Positions 27,036 to 36,293 are shown, counted from the stretch's first letter. The stretch: 64,000 nucleotides of DNA from Pseudomonas asuensis (GCF_014646755.1 NZ_BMNW01000006.1:183745-247744), one strand, 5' to 3'. Notes: generated from the sequence alone by a model not told the origin. A program made the numbers and translations.

Positions 27036-27644
27036 ATGAAAATGTCAGAAAGTATCGACGCCCTTGCCAAGGCTCTGGCTGCTGCACAGGCTGAGATTGA
27101 AAACGCCACGAAGGGAAGCATCAACCCGCACTTTAGAAGCAAGTATGCGGATTTGGCTGAGGTACTGAACACAACCCGTCCGATCTTGAGCAAGTTCGGT
27201 CTTTCGATCGTGCAGATGCCTGGGTTTGAAGATGGCAAAGTCAGTGTCGAGACAGTACTGATGCATGAGTCGGGGCAATGGATAAGCAACACCTTGCTCG
27301 GACCCTGCATGAAAATGGATCCTCAAGGTGTAGGTAGCGCGATTACCTATTACCGCCGTTATTCTCTGGCGGCCTTTGCGGGAATTGCTCAAGAAGATGA
27401 TGATGCCAACGAGGCGTCTCAGACTAACGCCAACCGTCAACCGGCGGTCTACATCAATAAGACACAGCTTAAGCGTATAGAGAACGCGGTTAGCGAATGC
27501 AGTCCAGCCGTTCAGAAGAAATTCGAAACGGATTATCCAGATGCCAGCAAGATGACCGTTGATGTCTATGACAGCATTGTCAGTAGCCTTGAGTCAGCTG
27601 CTAAAAAGTATCAGGAACGCAAGAGTCAGGACAACGCGGCATGA
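27036..27644 (+). CDS. ERF-family single-strand annealing protein
   Basis: Protein of 202 residues of the phage-type ERF superfamily. Diagnostic blocks are INPHFRSKYADLAEVLNTTRP, VQMPGFEDGKVSVETVLMHESG in part, and GSAITYYRRYSLAAFAGIAQEDDDAN. ERF proteins anneal complementary single strands during recombination and are normally found in phages, where they work with an exonuclease. GGAGA lies seven bases before the ATG. Convergent with a compact SbcC/SbcD pair, which could supply the nuclease. No other phage genes are visible, so this may be a domesticated or residual recombination module. Confidence 0.88.
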   Translation: MKMSESIDALAKALAAAQAEIENATKGSINPHFRSKYADLAEVLNTTRPILSKFGLSIVQMPGFEDGKVSVETVLMHESGQWISNTLLGPCMKMDPQGVGSAITYYRRYSLAAFAGIAQEDDDANEASQTNANRQPAVYINKTQLKRIENAVSECSPAVQKKFETDYPDASKMTVDVYDSIVSSLESAAKKYQERKSQDNAA

Positions 27645-27730
27645 GTCCTCTCCTTCGTTCATCAGCAAGCCTGCAGGGATGCTCGGCTTAGCTTTATCTT
27701 CTCCCATCTCCTCTAAGTTACTGCCACCGC

Positions 27731-29674
27731 CTACGTGGCATAAGCTGCATCCACTGTTGCCTGCCCATTTTTCTTTATAATCGTAATGCTGTTGCGGATC
27801 CAGTCACGCAAGTCTGTATGACTTATGACGAGCACCGTTCCCTTGTCGTGGGATTTTTCTTCCAATAGAAACATAAGTCGCTCAAGGCCTGCGTTATCAA
27901 GGGCCTGATCAATCTCGTCTGCCATGAATAGTTTGATGGGTTTACTTGCGCGTGATGCAACAAGATCCTGTAAAGCCATGGCTGTCGCAAGTCTGACCTT
28001 ACGCTTTTCGCCTCCAGAGAGACTTTTAAAGGTCTTTCCTCCCGTTGCGCTCACGACATCGATAGAGAACCTTTCACGCAGCTCTCCCTTGGCGGTAAGC
28101 GCAATAGTGGACCATACCGCGGTCACGTTTCCATCCGTTAACGTCGATAGATAATGCGCTGTCCGAGCGTTCAGGTAAGGCGTCACGTTGTCAAGGATAT
28201 GAGCACGTACACCTGCAGGACTAAAGACGCGGACGGCTTCTTCCGCTAGGGTTAAATGCCTCTGTGCCGTATCGAGCGTTGTAATGAGTGCCTCTTGCCG
28301 TGTTCGTGCCTGAGCCAATTGCTCACGCGCACGATGAATGGTTGCGTCATGAGAATTTTGCGCGGATTTCAATTGCACGATCCGCTCCTCTAACGTTTTG
28401 AGGTGGTTGGCCTGCTGCTCCCAGGCACGCTGCTCAGACTGGGTTTTCTGTCTTTGCTGTTCAAGCATCCCCAAGGCTGCGCTTTGCTCAGAAACATCTG
28501 TCATGTGTTCACGAAAGCCGTGCAGGCTTTTCTCCACCTGTTCCAGTGTTTGCTGAGCTGACCTCTTTTGGTCTTCCAAAAGAAGGATCTTTTCCAGTTG
28601 AGCTTCTACAGCTCGTTGGGCCGCCGCTCGCGAGGTCTCTAAATCCTGTGGTTCGATAACATGCCCACATTGAGAACAGGTCGTCCCAACTTGATCACTG
28701 ATATGCTCCAGCGAGTGAGTAAGCTGCTGGGCCTTGGTCTGCTCATCCCTGAGTTTCTGTTGAATGCCCGCATAGGTCAGCTCGGCTTCACGATGCGCCT
28801 TGGCAAGCACCCGCTCCTGCTGTCGCTCGGCATCAGATGCAGCGATCCTGCCGCGGATAACAGCGGCTTGGTCATCCAGACTCCTGATGCGTGCCTCAAG
28901 GTAGTCCCCCATGCCAGCGTCAAAAGCTGCCAGCGCATTACAATGCTGCTGTATAGCCGCCTGAATGGCGGTCTGCTGCTGGCGGATCCAGGCGTCACGA
29001 TCCTGCTCGGCCGCGCTGACGTTAGCCGCAAAGGTTGTAATGGCATTTACCAATGCCTGAGCCTGAGCTGTCAGCTCACCTACCTCAACCTTGCACCGGC
29101 TCAGCCTGGCGCGTGCAATCTCATAAGCCCGTTGGAGCTGATCGATACCAGCGGCCTCCTCTACCAGAAGCTTGAGGTTGCGGTCGGTCATGCCGGGTAG
29201 ATCAGGCATGGCTTCCTGCCCAAGATAGATCGCATTAGTAAAGACTTCGCGTGAACAACCAACCACCCTATCAACCAGCGCTTGCGTTAGCTTATCCGAG
29301 CCTTTGGTCAAGTCTTGCCAAACGCCATTCGCCAAGTGTTCCAGGCGTAACTGATTCTTATAACGGCGATGCTTGCGATAGCGACTGATCCGGTAGAGCG
29401 CTCCGGTTTCGTCGAGCAGCTCAAGACTCACTTCTGTGCCCTTTCCCGCGGTACGGTTGATAACCGCATCCCCAGACTCCTGGCGAGCCGTTTCGCCATA
29501 CAGCCCCCAGCAGAGTGCATCGGCTATTGAAGACTTGCCGGCTCCGTTACTCTGCTGACTTGTATCATCAAGGTTCTCACCCTGAATCAGCACAAGCCCT
29601 TTATCATTCAGCGGGAGTGTCTCGACATGCCCAATGGCCATGAAGTGAGTAATCGAAAGGTTTTGCACCTTCAT
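27731..29674 (-). CDS. Compact SbcC/gp46-like ATPase subunit of a DNA exonuclease
   Basis: Protein of 647 residues, much shorter than E. coli SbcC (about 1050) and close to phage gp46-type subunits. Walker A is NGAGKSS at residues 43-49, followed by a coiled-coil arm with a zinc hook at Cys333 and Cys336 (TTCSQCGHV), then the ABC signature LSGGEKRKVRLA, Walker B LFMADEID and a late ISHTD segment. The family forms a complex with an SbcD/Mre11-type nuclease to process DNA ends and hairpins. It overlaps the nuclease gene by four bases (ATGA), indicating coupled translation. Confidence 0.9.
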   Translation of the reverse strand: MKVQNLSITHFMAIGHVETLPLNDKGLVLIQGENLDDTSQQSNGAGKSSIADALCWGLYGETARQESGDAVINRTAGKGTEVSLELLDETGALYRISRYRKHRRYKNQLRLEHLANGVWQDLTKGSDKLTQALVDRVVGCSREVFTNAIYLGQEAMPDLPGMTDRNLKLLVEEAAGIDQLQRAYEIARARLSRCKVEVGELTAQAQALVNAITTFAANVSAAEQDRDAWIRQQQTAIQAAIQQHCNALAAFDAGMGDYLEARIRSLDDQAAVIRGRIAASDAERQQERVLAKAHREAELTYAGIQQKLRDEQTKAQQLTHSLEHISDQVGTTCSQCGHVIEPQDLETSRAAAQRAVEAQLEKILLLEDQKRSAQQTLEQVEKSLHGFREHMTDVSEQSAALGMLEQQRQKTQSEQRAWEQQANHLKTLEERIVQLKSAQNSHDATIHRAREQLAQARTRQEALITTLDTAQRHLTLAEEAVRVFSPAGVRAHILDNVTPYLNARTAHYLSTLTDGNVTAVWSTIALTAKGELRERFSIDVVSATGGKTFKSLSGGEKRKVRLATAMALQDLVASRASKPIKLFMADEIDQALDNAGLERLMFLLEEKSHDKGTVLVISHTDLRDWIRNSITIIKKNGQATVDAAYAT

Positions 29675-30750
29675 GGGTCGATGGCCTCGGCTTCGTTCAG
29701 AATGTCATTGCATAGCGTGATCAGTGGATCACCAAAAGTACTGTTTTCCTGCACCCATCCACGAATCGACTCGCGCAATGTGGGTGCGTTGGATACGTGT
29801 GAACGACGCTGGGTAGTAGCAGAGCGTGGCAAAGGTATGGCTTGTACCAGACTTCCCAAGACCCCCCAATCCTTGAGCTGGTTACGAAGCTGGGAAATAT
29901 CATCCTCGGTAGCTTCGCCCAGCCGGGCACGCACATAATTGCCTGCACACTGCGTTCGGGCTTCGGCTTCATTCCAGTGATTATCAAGGTCTATGAAACG
30001 AGGTGCAGAAGAGTTACGGAAGTCTACCTCGGCCTCACCGACCAGGAGATATCCGGCTCGACTCCCTACGTCGTTCCAGGTTTGATGAGTCGTTGCGCCT
30101 ACGCTATAGACTTCGCCCTCAAACCGCTTATGGTTATGGTAATGCCCGACAAAGACACGCTTGAAGCCATAACGTGCCAATTCCGCTGCACTAAAGCCGT
30201 TATCAGGCAAGCCTGCCAGCACACCGTTGACTGGAGCATGGAGCATCAATGTCCATGTATCGGGTATCTCTCCACGTCTGCTTACGTCTGCCAGGCAGGT
30301 ATCGATATGATGACGAACGTCATCAAGTCTGTCGTACCAGGGCACCATTACCACCTTTTCATCCTCGAAAAGCGCAGGCGTCGAGATCACTTCGATGCCT
30401 GAAATAGTACGCAAACTCTCGCAGGCATTACCCAATGCACTGCTATCGCGTGACTCAAGGTCGTGATTGCCGGCAAGCACACGGACTTTCAGGCCCAGGC
30501 TGGTTGTAAGCCGTGTAAAAAGGTCGATAGTGGGATTAAGCACTGTTGGCGAAACGGAGCCGCGTACATGGAATAGATCGCCCGTGATATAGAGCGTTCG
30601 TCCTCCTGCTTTGCAAGTATCCTCGGCTGCGCGTTGAATCTGGTCCAGAATATGCCCGAGACGGCTGTTAAGTCCCTTTTCGTCAACGCGAGAAAATGCT
30701 GACCAATTATGCAAATGCGCATCCGAGCAGATGCCGTAGGTAAGGCTCAT
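29671..30750 (-). CDS. SbcD/Mre11/gp47-like metallophosphoesterase nuclease
   Basis: Protein of 359 residues, predicted nuclease partner of the adjacent SbcC-like ATPase. Metallophosphoesterase motifs are visible in order: GICSDAHLHNW, LYITGDLFHVRG, VLAGNHDLESR, LMLHAPVNG and FVGHYHNHKRF, giving the Asp, His and Asn ligands of the two-metal centre. The C-terminal part would hold the ATPase-binding region. The ATG at 30750 puts the first motif at the normal distance from the N-terminus; a TTG 42 bases upstream is possible. This is not a housekeeping SbcD by size and appears phage-like. Confidence 0.9.
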   Translation of the reverse strand: MSLTYGICSDAHLHNWSAFSRVDEKGLNSRLGHILDQIQRAAEDTCKAGGRTLYITGDLFHVRGSVSPTVLNPTIDLFTRLTTSLGLKVRVLAGNHDLESRDSSALGNACESLRTISGIEVISTPALFEDEKVVMVPWYDRLDDVRHHIDTCLADVSRRGEIPDTWTLMLHAPVNGVLAGLPDNGFSAAELARYGFKRVFVGHYHNHKRFEGEVYSVGATTHQTWNDVGSRAGYLLVGEAEVDFRNSSAPRFIDLDNHWNEAEARTQCAGNYVRARLGEATEDDISQLRNQLKDWGVLGSLVQAIPLPRSATTQRRSHVSNAPTLRESIRGWVQENSTFGDPLITLCNDILNEAEAIDP

Positions 30751-30909
30751 GGACTGCCAGATCCTGCTAAGAGAGATACCCTTTGACGTCAAAAACAGGC
30801 AGAGGTTGAGTAAGTCTGCTCAAGATCCTGGGAAGGCTGTCGAATGATTGGCAGCACTGGCGCTAACAAGATGGGCAACTGCCAAAAGCAAGCCTGGTAC
30901 GTAGTTGTC

Positions 30910-31185
30910 TTAAGGAGACACCTGACCTACAGGCGGTGCGGCCAGTTCGTCTGCCAGAGCCTGCTCCTTTTGCTGGCTATGTTTATGCAGCTCATGCTCG
31001 ATGTCGTCCAGCAATGTCTGGAACAGAGCACCATTTTGCAGATACCGCGCCGAGAAGCGCCAGATATAAGGATCACCCCCGTCGAGTGGATCTGCTGTAA
31101 TGGTAAGGCTCCCCTCTTGATCGATAATACCCTTCAGAGCAAATGAATCAGCAAACATATAGGTAAGACGAGACAGGTATTTCAT
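30910..31185 (-). CDS. Hypothetical small protein upstream of the SbcD-like gene
   Basis: Protein of 91 residues with no family that I recognise. The first 60 residues alternate as expected for a small alpha/beta protein (LKGIIDQEGSLTITADPL, YIWRFSARYL), and the rest is a charged helix with HELHKHSQQKEQALADEL. It lies 159 bases upstream of the SbcD-like gene on the same strand and could be the first gene of that unit. No clear ribosome binding site is seen, so the start is uncertain. Confidence 0.55.
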   Translation of the reverse strand: MKYLSRLTYMFADSFALKGIIDQEGSLTITADPLDGGDPYIWRFSARYLQNGALFQTLLDDIEHELHKHSQQKEQALADELAAPPVGQVSP

Positions 31186-31603
31186 GATGCAGCAGGCCAG
31201 GCAGTGGTACTTCTTCTTAGAGGGGGCGTTTTAATATTTATTCGCCACTACAGCCTGCCGTTTGTCTAATGGGATGAATGGCCAACTTAAATCGTAAATC
31301 AAGGCTCAAGTTATTGATTAGGCAAACGATAAATCACATAGGCAGACAGGATCTACTGCCTAGCTGAGCATGCTGCCCCAGGGATGGGGCCCTATCCCTC
31401 CCTCTTTATTCTCGTGAACATCCGTCCGTTTCGATGTTCAATCTCATCGTGACGCCATCATTCCTGGTCGTGTACTCGATAGCGTTAGCTCGTCAGGCTA
31501 ACGCAAAGATCTTGGCTACACTTCCCAAAAGCCCGAATCGCCCGCTGCGTTGAGCGGGCGTTACTGTGGTATTACCTATCCCACTGCTACCAGGAAGGCT
31601 GTT
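31186..31603. other. Intergenic region with two hairpins
   Basis: No gene is supported. GCGTTAGC / GCTAACGC forms a hairpin at 31482-31504. A second, stronger one, CGCCCGCT / AGCGGGCG with a six-base loop, lies at 31539-31560, 43 bases before the next start codon. It resembles an intrinsic terminator but lacks a T-tract on the + strand; on the minus strand it is followed after a few bases by CTTTTGG. Attenuation of the small gene downstream is conceivable. Confidence 0.45.
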
Positions 31604-31828
31604 ATGGAATTCAAATGGCTACTCCGTGAGCTACAAACAGATCCCAACGACCAGGACTGGGTCAAAGGCTGGGGAGTTTATCGAAACACCCCATGGCATT
31701 TGGCCTGTGTGTATAACAGCGAGGCGGTAGCCGTCTCCGAGGCCGTAAGGCTTGGCCAGGGTTACGCTGTCTCCTGGGGAGCCCATAAGCTCGGCACCAA
31801 TCAATTCATTATTACTGAAAAATCCTGA
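31604..31828 (+). CDS. Small hypothetical protein
   Basis: Protein of 74 residues, not recognised. It contains Trp-rich segments (FKWLLRELQTDPNDQDWVKGW, YRNTPWHLACVYNSEAVAV in parts) and ends FIITEKS. The ATG at 31604 has GGAAGG eight bases upstream; the frame is open from 31550 but that part overlaps the hairpin. Composition looks like a real small cytosolic protein, and similar short Pseudomonas proteins with alternating Trp and Tyr are familiar, but I can give no function. Confidence 0.6.
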   Translation: MEFKWLLRELQTDPNDQDWVKGWGVYRNTPWHLACVYNSEAVAVSEAVRLGQGYAVSWGAHKLGTNQFIITEKS

Positions 31829-32018
31829 CATTCTCCCGGGTGCGACCGGGCATGGCCAGTCGCACCCGGCCTCCCCAGCAGGCCAATATGCGATTGGCCC
31901 GTCCAGAGACTCACAATCCTTTCGCGGTGTCATATTTCTGCTACTTGCTGCCCGTACAAATGTGTAACGAGTTGTTCCGGTTAAACCCACCTCAGCACGT
32001 ACAGGGAGCGAACGAGTT

Positions 32019-34187
32019 ATGCCTTCTCTCACTCGAAGAAATCTTTTGCAGGCAGCAGCCGTTGGTTCGGCAATCGCTATGCTGCCCGCCTCGATCCAAC
32101 GAGCACTGGCTATTCCAGCTCATAACCGTACTGGCACTATTCAGGATGTCGAACACGTAGTCATCCTGATGCAGGAGAACCGATCGTTTGACCATTACTT
32201 CGGAACGCTGCCCGGCGTACGAGGTTTTGCCGACCGGCTGACAATCCCGCTGCCCGAAGGACGCTCCGTCTGGCAGCAGCAAGGCCAGGGACGTGTGATC
32301 CTGCCTTATCATCTTGACAGCCGCAAAGGCAACGCTCAGCGTGTACATGACACGCCTCACTCCTGGGCCGACACCCATGCAGCTTGGGACAGTGGCCGTC
32401 TAAGTGCGTGGCCTACTTATAAGACACCTACCTCGATGGGATATTACGAGCGCAACGAGGTGCCCTTTCAGTTCGCTCTAGCCAATACCTTTACTCTCTG
32501 TGACGCCTATCATTGCTCACTGCTGGGTGGAACGACGCCGAACCGCCTGTTCCTGTGGACCGGGACTAACGGCCCCACCGGCTCCAACGTTGCAGCGGTC
32601 GTCAACGAGTGGTACGACCCAGGTCCACCAGAGGAAGGGTACGACTGGACAACCTATGCCGAGCGCCTTGAGGATGCGGGAGTCTCATGGAAGGTCTATC
32701 AGTATCTGCCGGATAATTATGGCGACAATGCTCATGGCGGCTTTCGCCAATACCGTGCGGCTAGCGTCAAGGTCGGTAACCCAGCTCAGCCCCCGGCAGA
32801 TTTCACTGATTTTGTGGTGTATCGCGAGGAGCTGGACGCGGTCGCTCCGCTGTATAAAGGCAATGGCAATACCATGCCGGCAGCAAATAGCAGTGACCTT
32901 GAAACGATGTTTGAAAGCTTCAGGCGCGACGTTCGGCAAGGCAAGCTGCCTCAGGTAAGCTGGTTGGTCGCCCCGGCAGAATACTCAGAGCATCCTGGGC
33001 CTTCGAGCCCTGTTCAGGGCGGTTGGTACACCCAGGAAGTTCTCAATGCACTGACTGAGAATCCGGAGGTTTGGAGCAAAACGGTATTGCTCGTCAACTA
33101 TGATGAGAACGATGGCTTTTTTGATCACGTGCCGCCACCGACTCCACCTTCCTTGCGTGCAGACGGCACACTTGCAGGCAAATCAACGGTTGATTTTGAT
33201 GCGGAAGTGTTTCAGCACAAGGCCCCTCCTGGCTCGAAGGAGCAACCGGCCCCGGATGGACGCGTTTATGGTCCGGGCCCTCGTGTGCCGATGTTTGTCA
33301 TTTCACCCTGGAGCCGTGGAGGCTGGGTCAACTCACAGGTCTTCGACCACACCTCAGTACTCCAATTTCTGGAAAAGCGCTTTAATGTGAGGGAGCCCAA
33401 TATCAGCCCCTGGCGGCGAGCGGTATGCGGTGATCTGACTTCGGCGTTCAACTTCGTTAATCCGAATCAGGAAATGCTGCCGCCACTGCAAACGACCTCG
33501 CGCCGTGCGGCAGACCGTCTACGTGAAAAGCAAGAACAGCTCCCACAAGTCCCTTTGCCTGCGGCTGACCAGCAGCGGCCTCCAGTACAGCACCGCCTGG
33601 CTCGGCCTTCACGTGCATTACCCTACCAGATAGAGGTCGAAGCCGAGGGGAGCTCTGAAACCCGTCAGCTTACGCTGACCATGCGTAACACGGGTAAACA
33701 AGGCATCGTGTTGCATGTGTATGATCGGCTGCATCTGGAAGAGCCTCCTCGTCGTTACACTATTGAGGCAGGAAAGCTGCTGAGTGATGTCTGGGTTCCT
33801 ACTGCAACCGATGAAGGCGCCTATGACTTGTGGCTGCTGGGACCTAATGGTTTTCATCGAGCGCTGCGCGGGAACCTTAAAGAGCAACAGACTGAGGTGC
33901 ACCTGCAACGTGATGGCAAAAGCCATAACCTGGTTATGACGATCACTAATAACGGTCTACAGGCGATCACGGTTCACATTGATCGTTGCCCCTATACACT
34001 TGAAGGACCACGACAGTTTCAGCTTGGGGCGGGTGCCACGCACAAGCAGCGTGTATCGACCCGTATAAGTGGCGGATGGTATGACATCACGATTCGTGCT
34101 GATCAAAACCGCTGGGAGCGTCGTCTGGCGGGTCGGCTTGAGACAGGCCGTCACTCTATTAGTGACCCCTTAATGGGGAATACCTAA
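32019..34187 (+). CDS. plcN: Phosphocholine-specific phospholipase C (PlcN/PlcH type)
   Basis: Secreted enzyme of 722 residues. The N-terminus carries a twin-arginine signal (LTRRNLLQAAAVGSAIAML). The phosphoesterase domain shows VVILMQENRSFDHYFGTLPG near residue 50, the NRLFLWTG motif, NYDENDGFFDHVPPP and GPGPRVPMFVISPWSRGG. Two C-terminal DUF756-type repeats follow (about 525-705). It hydrolyses phosphatidylcholine-type lipids in periplasm or medium, releasing phosphocholine; in Pseudomonas such genes respond to phosphate starvation or choline. I cannot decide between haemolytic and non-haemolytic classes from sequence; the symbol is a best guess. GGGAG precedes the ATG. A hairpin follows the gene. 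Confidence 0.9.
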   Translation: MPSLTRRNLLQAAAVGSAIAMLPASIQRALAIPAHNRTGTIQDVEHVVILMQENRSFDHYFGTLPGVRGFADRLTIPLPEGRSVWQQQGQGRVILPYHLDSRKGNAQRVHDTPHSWADTHAAWDSGRLSAWPTYKTPTSMGYYERNEVPFQFALANTFTLCDAYHCSLLGGTTPNRLFLWTGTNGPTGSNVAAVVNEWYDPGPPEEGYDWTTYAERLEDAGVSWKVYQYLPDNYGDNAHGGFRQYRAASVKVGNPAQPPADFTDFVVYREELDAVAPLYKGNGNTMPAANSSDLETMFESFRRDVRQGKLPQVSWLVAPAEYSEHPGPSSPVQGGWYTQEVLNALTENPEVWSKTVLLVNYDENDGFFDHVPPPTPPSLRADGTLAGKSTVDFDAEVFQHKAPPGSKEQPAPDGRVYGPGPRVPMFVISPWSRGGWVNSQVFDHTSVLQFLEKRFNVREPNISPWRRAVCGDLTSAFNFVNPNQEMLPPLQTTSRRAADRLREKQEQLPQVPLPAADQQRPPVQHRLARPSRALPYQIEVEAEGSSETRQLTLTMRNTGKQGIVLHVYDRLHLEEPPRRYTIEAGKLLSDVWVPTATDEGAYDLWLLGPNGFHRALRGNLKEQQTEVHLQRDGKSHNLVMTITNNGLQAITVHIDRCPYTLEGPRQFQLGAGATHKQRVSTRISGGWYDITIRADQNRWERRLAGRLETGRHSISDPLMGNT

Positions 34188-34203
34188 CCATCAGATGTGT
34201 TTC

Positions 34204-34230
34204 GCAGGCATCCCCGTTTTGGATGCCTGC
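34204..34230. terminator. Probable bidirectional terminator between plcN and the DUF3597 gene
   Basis: Perfect ten-base inverted repeat GCAGGCATCC / GGATGCCTGC with the T-rich loop CCGTTTT, between two convergent genes. T-tracts after the stem are poor in both directions. Confidence 0.6.
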
Positions 34231-34243
34231 CTTACACAGCAGG

Positions 34244-34702
34244 TTACGTTCTAAGCTCAGGTGGAACTGCGCCGTGGTGCTCAGCCAACTTCTGCATAAC
34301 AGCCCTGTGCAGCCATACGTTCATCTGTTCCGAGTTTTCAAGCGTGTCCGCTGGGCAGCCTAGCTCGGTAGCCATCTCCTTGCGGGACTCAAAGCTACTG
34401 TCGAGGTTAAGCACCTTAAGCAAATCGACAATGGATGACCGCCAGTTCAGGGAGTCGGTATGACTTTCTGCCATGGTATCTAGCCGCGCCGAAATGTCTG
34501 TTGAATTGTGCACACTGGTGGCCGCCTCCGTCTGGTTTTGCCCAGCAGTGGCGTGATTGGCCGCATTGGTTTCTTCCGAATCTACGACGATGCGTGTAGA
34601 GGTCTTGCTAGCATCAATAACACCAACGTCAGCCTTTCTCTGCTCTTCGTTACTCACACCATCTAAACCAAGCTTTTCAAGAATCGAATTGAACAGTCCC
34701 AT
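34244..34702 (-). CDS. DUF3597 family protein
   Basis: Protein of 152 residues. It starts with MGLFNSILEKLGLD, has a variable low-complexity linker rich in Ala, Thr and Asn (residues 30-65), then the DUF3597 core ISARLDTMAESHTDSLNWRSS, IVDLLKVLNLDSSFESRKEMA and ELGCPADTLENSEQMNVWLH. Family members look like small soluble proteins, with a C-terminal helical domain reminiscent of peptidoglycan-associated or LysM-linked proteins; the function is unknown. GAGG lies before the ATG. Monocistronic by position, convergent with plcN. Confidence 0.85.
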   Translation of the reverse strand: MGLFNSILEKLGLDGVSNEEQRKADVGVIDASKTSTRIVVDSEETNAANHATAGQNQTEAATSVHNSTDISARLDTMAESHTDSLNWRSSIVDLLKVLNLDSSFESRKEMATELGCPADTLENSEQMNVWLHRAVMQKLAEHHGAVPPELRT

Positions 34703-35378
34703 GATCCAACCTCATTAGTAAACATAGAGTACTTATGGACCTTTAGAAGCGACTCGGGATTCAACGCTTCATGCATCTTGATGAGCATAGATTTTTGAAT
34801 GATTTTTCTCATCATAAACATGAATAAAATCAATAACTTATCTGAATTATTTAATGTCTTTTAGAGATTTAACTAAGAAATCACATTAACTGTTAAGCCA
34901 AGTATCAACCTTTTTATGTAACCTCAGAAGAAGCTTCAAGAACGCCGTTAAATGAGCAAGGAGAAGATGGCCATAGATAGCCATGTAGATATTTTTTCAA
35001 TTAAAACAATGATTTATATGTTTTTCCTAAAAATATACATTTAATGTAAAAAGTCACCTTTGCCGCTTGCGAGTCTAAGCGGCAGGACAGGATAAATAGG
35101 TTCTCCGTCGTGGCTTAGGTACGGTTTTGACCGAGCAGGAGCGAATCCTCGACTCGCTTGATCACCTGTTTAACCCTCTCTATGGCACAGGCTCAGGCCT
35201 GAAACCATAACTGATATGATCTATGCCCTTGCTCCTTATACTCATCCAAGTAAGAGAGCTGTCGTGCCCCTGATACCTGTTTCCTGGGCTTTAGCGTGTA
35301 CCTGTAAAAGACAAAACCTTACGCAAGGCAGTTGCGAATTTTAAGATTGGTTAGCACCGGCACTGTATGTACAAAGCG
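34703..35378. other. AT-rich intergenic region, no supportable gene
   Basis: About 680 bases, notably AT-rich between 34780 and 35050 compared with its surroundings. A short frame around 35099-35210 ending in LDSLDHLFNPLYGTG reads somewhat like protein but has no proper start. I see no repeats or RNA gene. An acquired or decaying segment is possible. Confidence 0.45.
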
Positions 35379-35582
35379 TTAAACCATACTGGCAGGTAGA
35401 CAACCATCTCGATCAGAGTAGTCACGACGCTGGACATCTCCTGGGGTATCCGGGTGAATACTCAGAACGATCACGTTGTTCTGGTACAAGACAGCGGCCA
35501 CCATGGAATACTCCAGATGGGAAATTAGGGCATCACGCCAATTCGGCGCCGCTAACAGGCTCGGTAATCCAGCAGTAGTCAT
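35379..35582 (-). CDS. Small hypothetical protein, uncertain
   Basis: A 67-codon frame, not recognised. The central part HLEYSMVAAVLYQNNVIVLSIHPD reads like real protein, possibly two beta strands. No ribosome binding site is apparent before the ATG, and there are no coupled neighbours. It may be a real gene of narrow distribution or a chance frame. Confidence 0.35.
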   Translation of the reverse strand: MTTAGLPSLLAAPNWRDALISHLEYSMVAAVLYQNNVIVLSIHPDTPGDVQRRDYSDRDGCLPASMV

Positions 35583-35669
35583 ATGACGGACATGCCTGCT
35601 GCTTCCCCGCTAGCGTGTCAGAGCGGATACAGTGGTTCTCTTCTTAATTAATCGAGCGGCCTATTCAGT

Positions 35670-36293
35670 ATGAGCTCATGGTACGAGCACCATGTTTTGC
35701 CTTACCTTCTGGATATCGCGTGTGGGATCAAGCCCGTGCGCCAGCAGCGGCAATCACTAATCCCCCTGGCGTATGGAAAGGTGCTAGAGATTGGTATCGG
35801 CACCGGGCTTAATCTTGAGTACTACGACGTCACTCAAGTCGAGCGCATCATTGGACTGGACCCTTCCCTTGGTATGCATCGGCTGGCGCAGTCTCGTGCT
35901 CAACGTGCAGGCCTCAATGTTGAGCTGGTCGGCTTATCAGCCGAGCAGATTCCATTTCCCGGTCAATCTTTTGATACGGTTGTTGTGACCTATTCGTTAT
36001 GCACCATTCCAGACCCAGTGGCTGCACTCAAAGAAATGCATAGAGTGCTAAAGCGAGATGGGCAGCTCTTGTTTTGCGAGCATGGGCAAGCTCCTGACGT
36101 AACGGTCCGCTCTTGGCAGGATCGAATGACACCGCTGTGGTCGCGTATGGTTGGGGGCTGTTGCCTTAACCGGCACATAAGCCAGCTTATTCAAAGTGCT
36201 GGCTTTGAAATGCTTGAGCTGAAGACCTTTTACTTAATGGGTCTTCGCCCGCTGACTTACCATTACGTAGGTATTGCACGTGCTATGCACTGA
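35670..36293 (+). CDS. Class I SAM-dependent methyltransferase
   Basis: Protein of 207 residues with a Methyltransf_11-type Rossmann domain. Motif I is LEIGIGTGLNLEYY near residue 42, the acidic end of strand two is GLDPS, a later motif is EQIPFPGQSFDTVVVTYSLCTI, and the post-motif helix EMHRVLKRDGQLLFCEHG is typical. The overall arrangement, including the C-terminal FYLMGLRPLTYHYVGIA, resembles the METTL7-like methyltransferases of unknown substrate. No strong ribosome binding site is seen. It appears to stand alone. Confidence 0.88.
   Translation: MSSWYEHHVLPYLLDIACGIKPVRQQRQSLIPLAYGKVLEIGIGTGLNLEYYDVTQVERIIGLDPSLGMHRLAQSRAQRAGLNVELVGLSAEQIPFPGQSFDTVVVTYSLCTIPDPVAALKEMHRVLKRDGQLLFCEHGQAPDVTVRSWQDRMTPLWSRMVGGCCLNRHISQLIQSAGFEMLELKTFYLMGLRPLTYHYVGIARAMH
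35861..35868 (-). other. KOPS-like octamer GGGAAGGG
   Basis: Minus-strand GGGNAGGG match inside the methyltransferase gene, right of and pointing back towards the dif-like site. Confidence 0.5.

Noticed and set aside
31381-31400. AGGGAT / ATCCCT repeat around GGGGCCCT as a terminator
   Set aside because: Short six-base arms, no T-tract and no gene end nearby.
31482-31504. GCGTTAGC / GCTAACGC hairpin resembling integron boxes
   Set aside because: The boxes are in the wrong order for attC (GTTAGC before GCTAAC) and the site is too short; treated as a plain hairpin.
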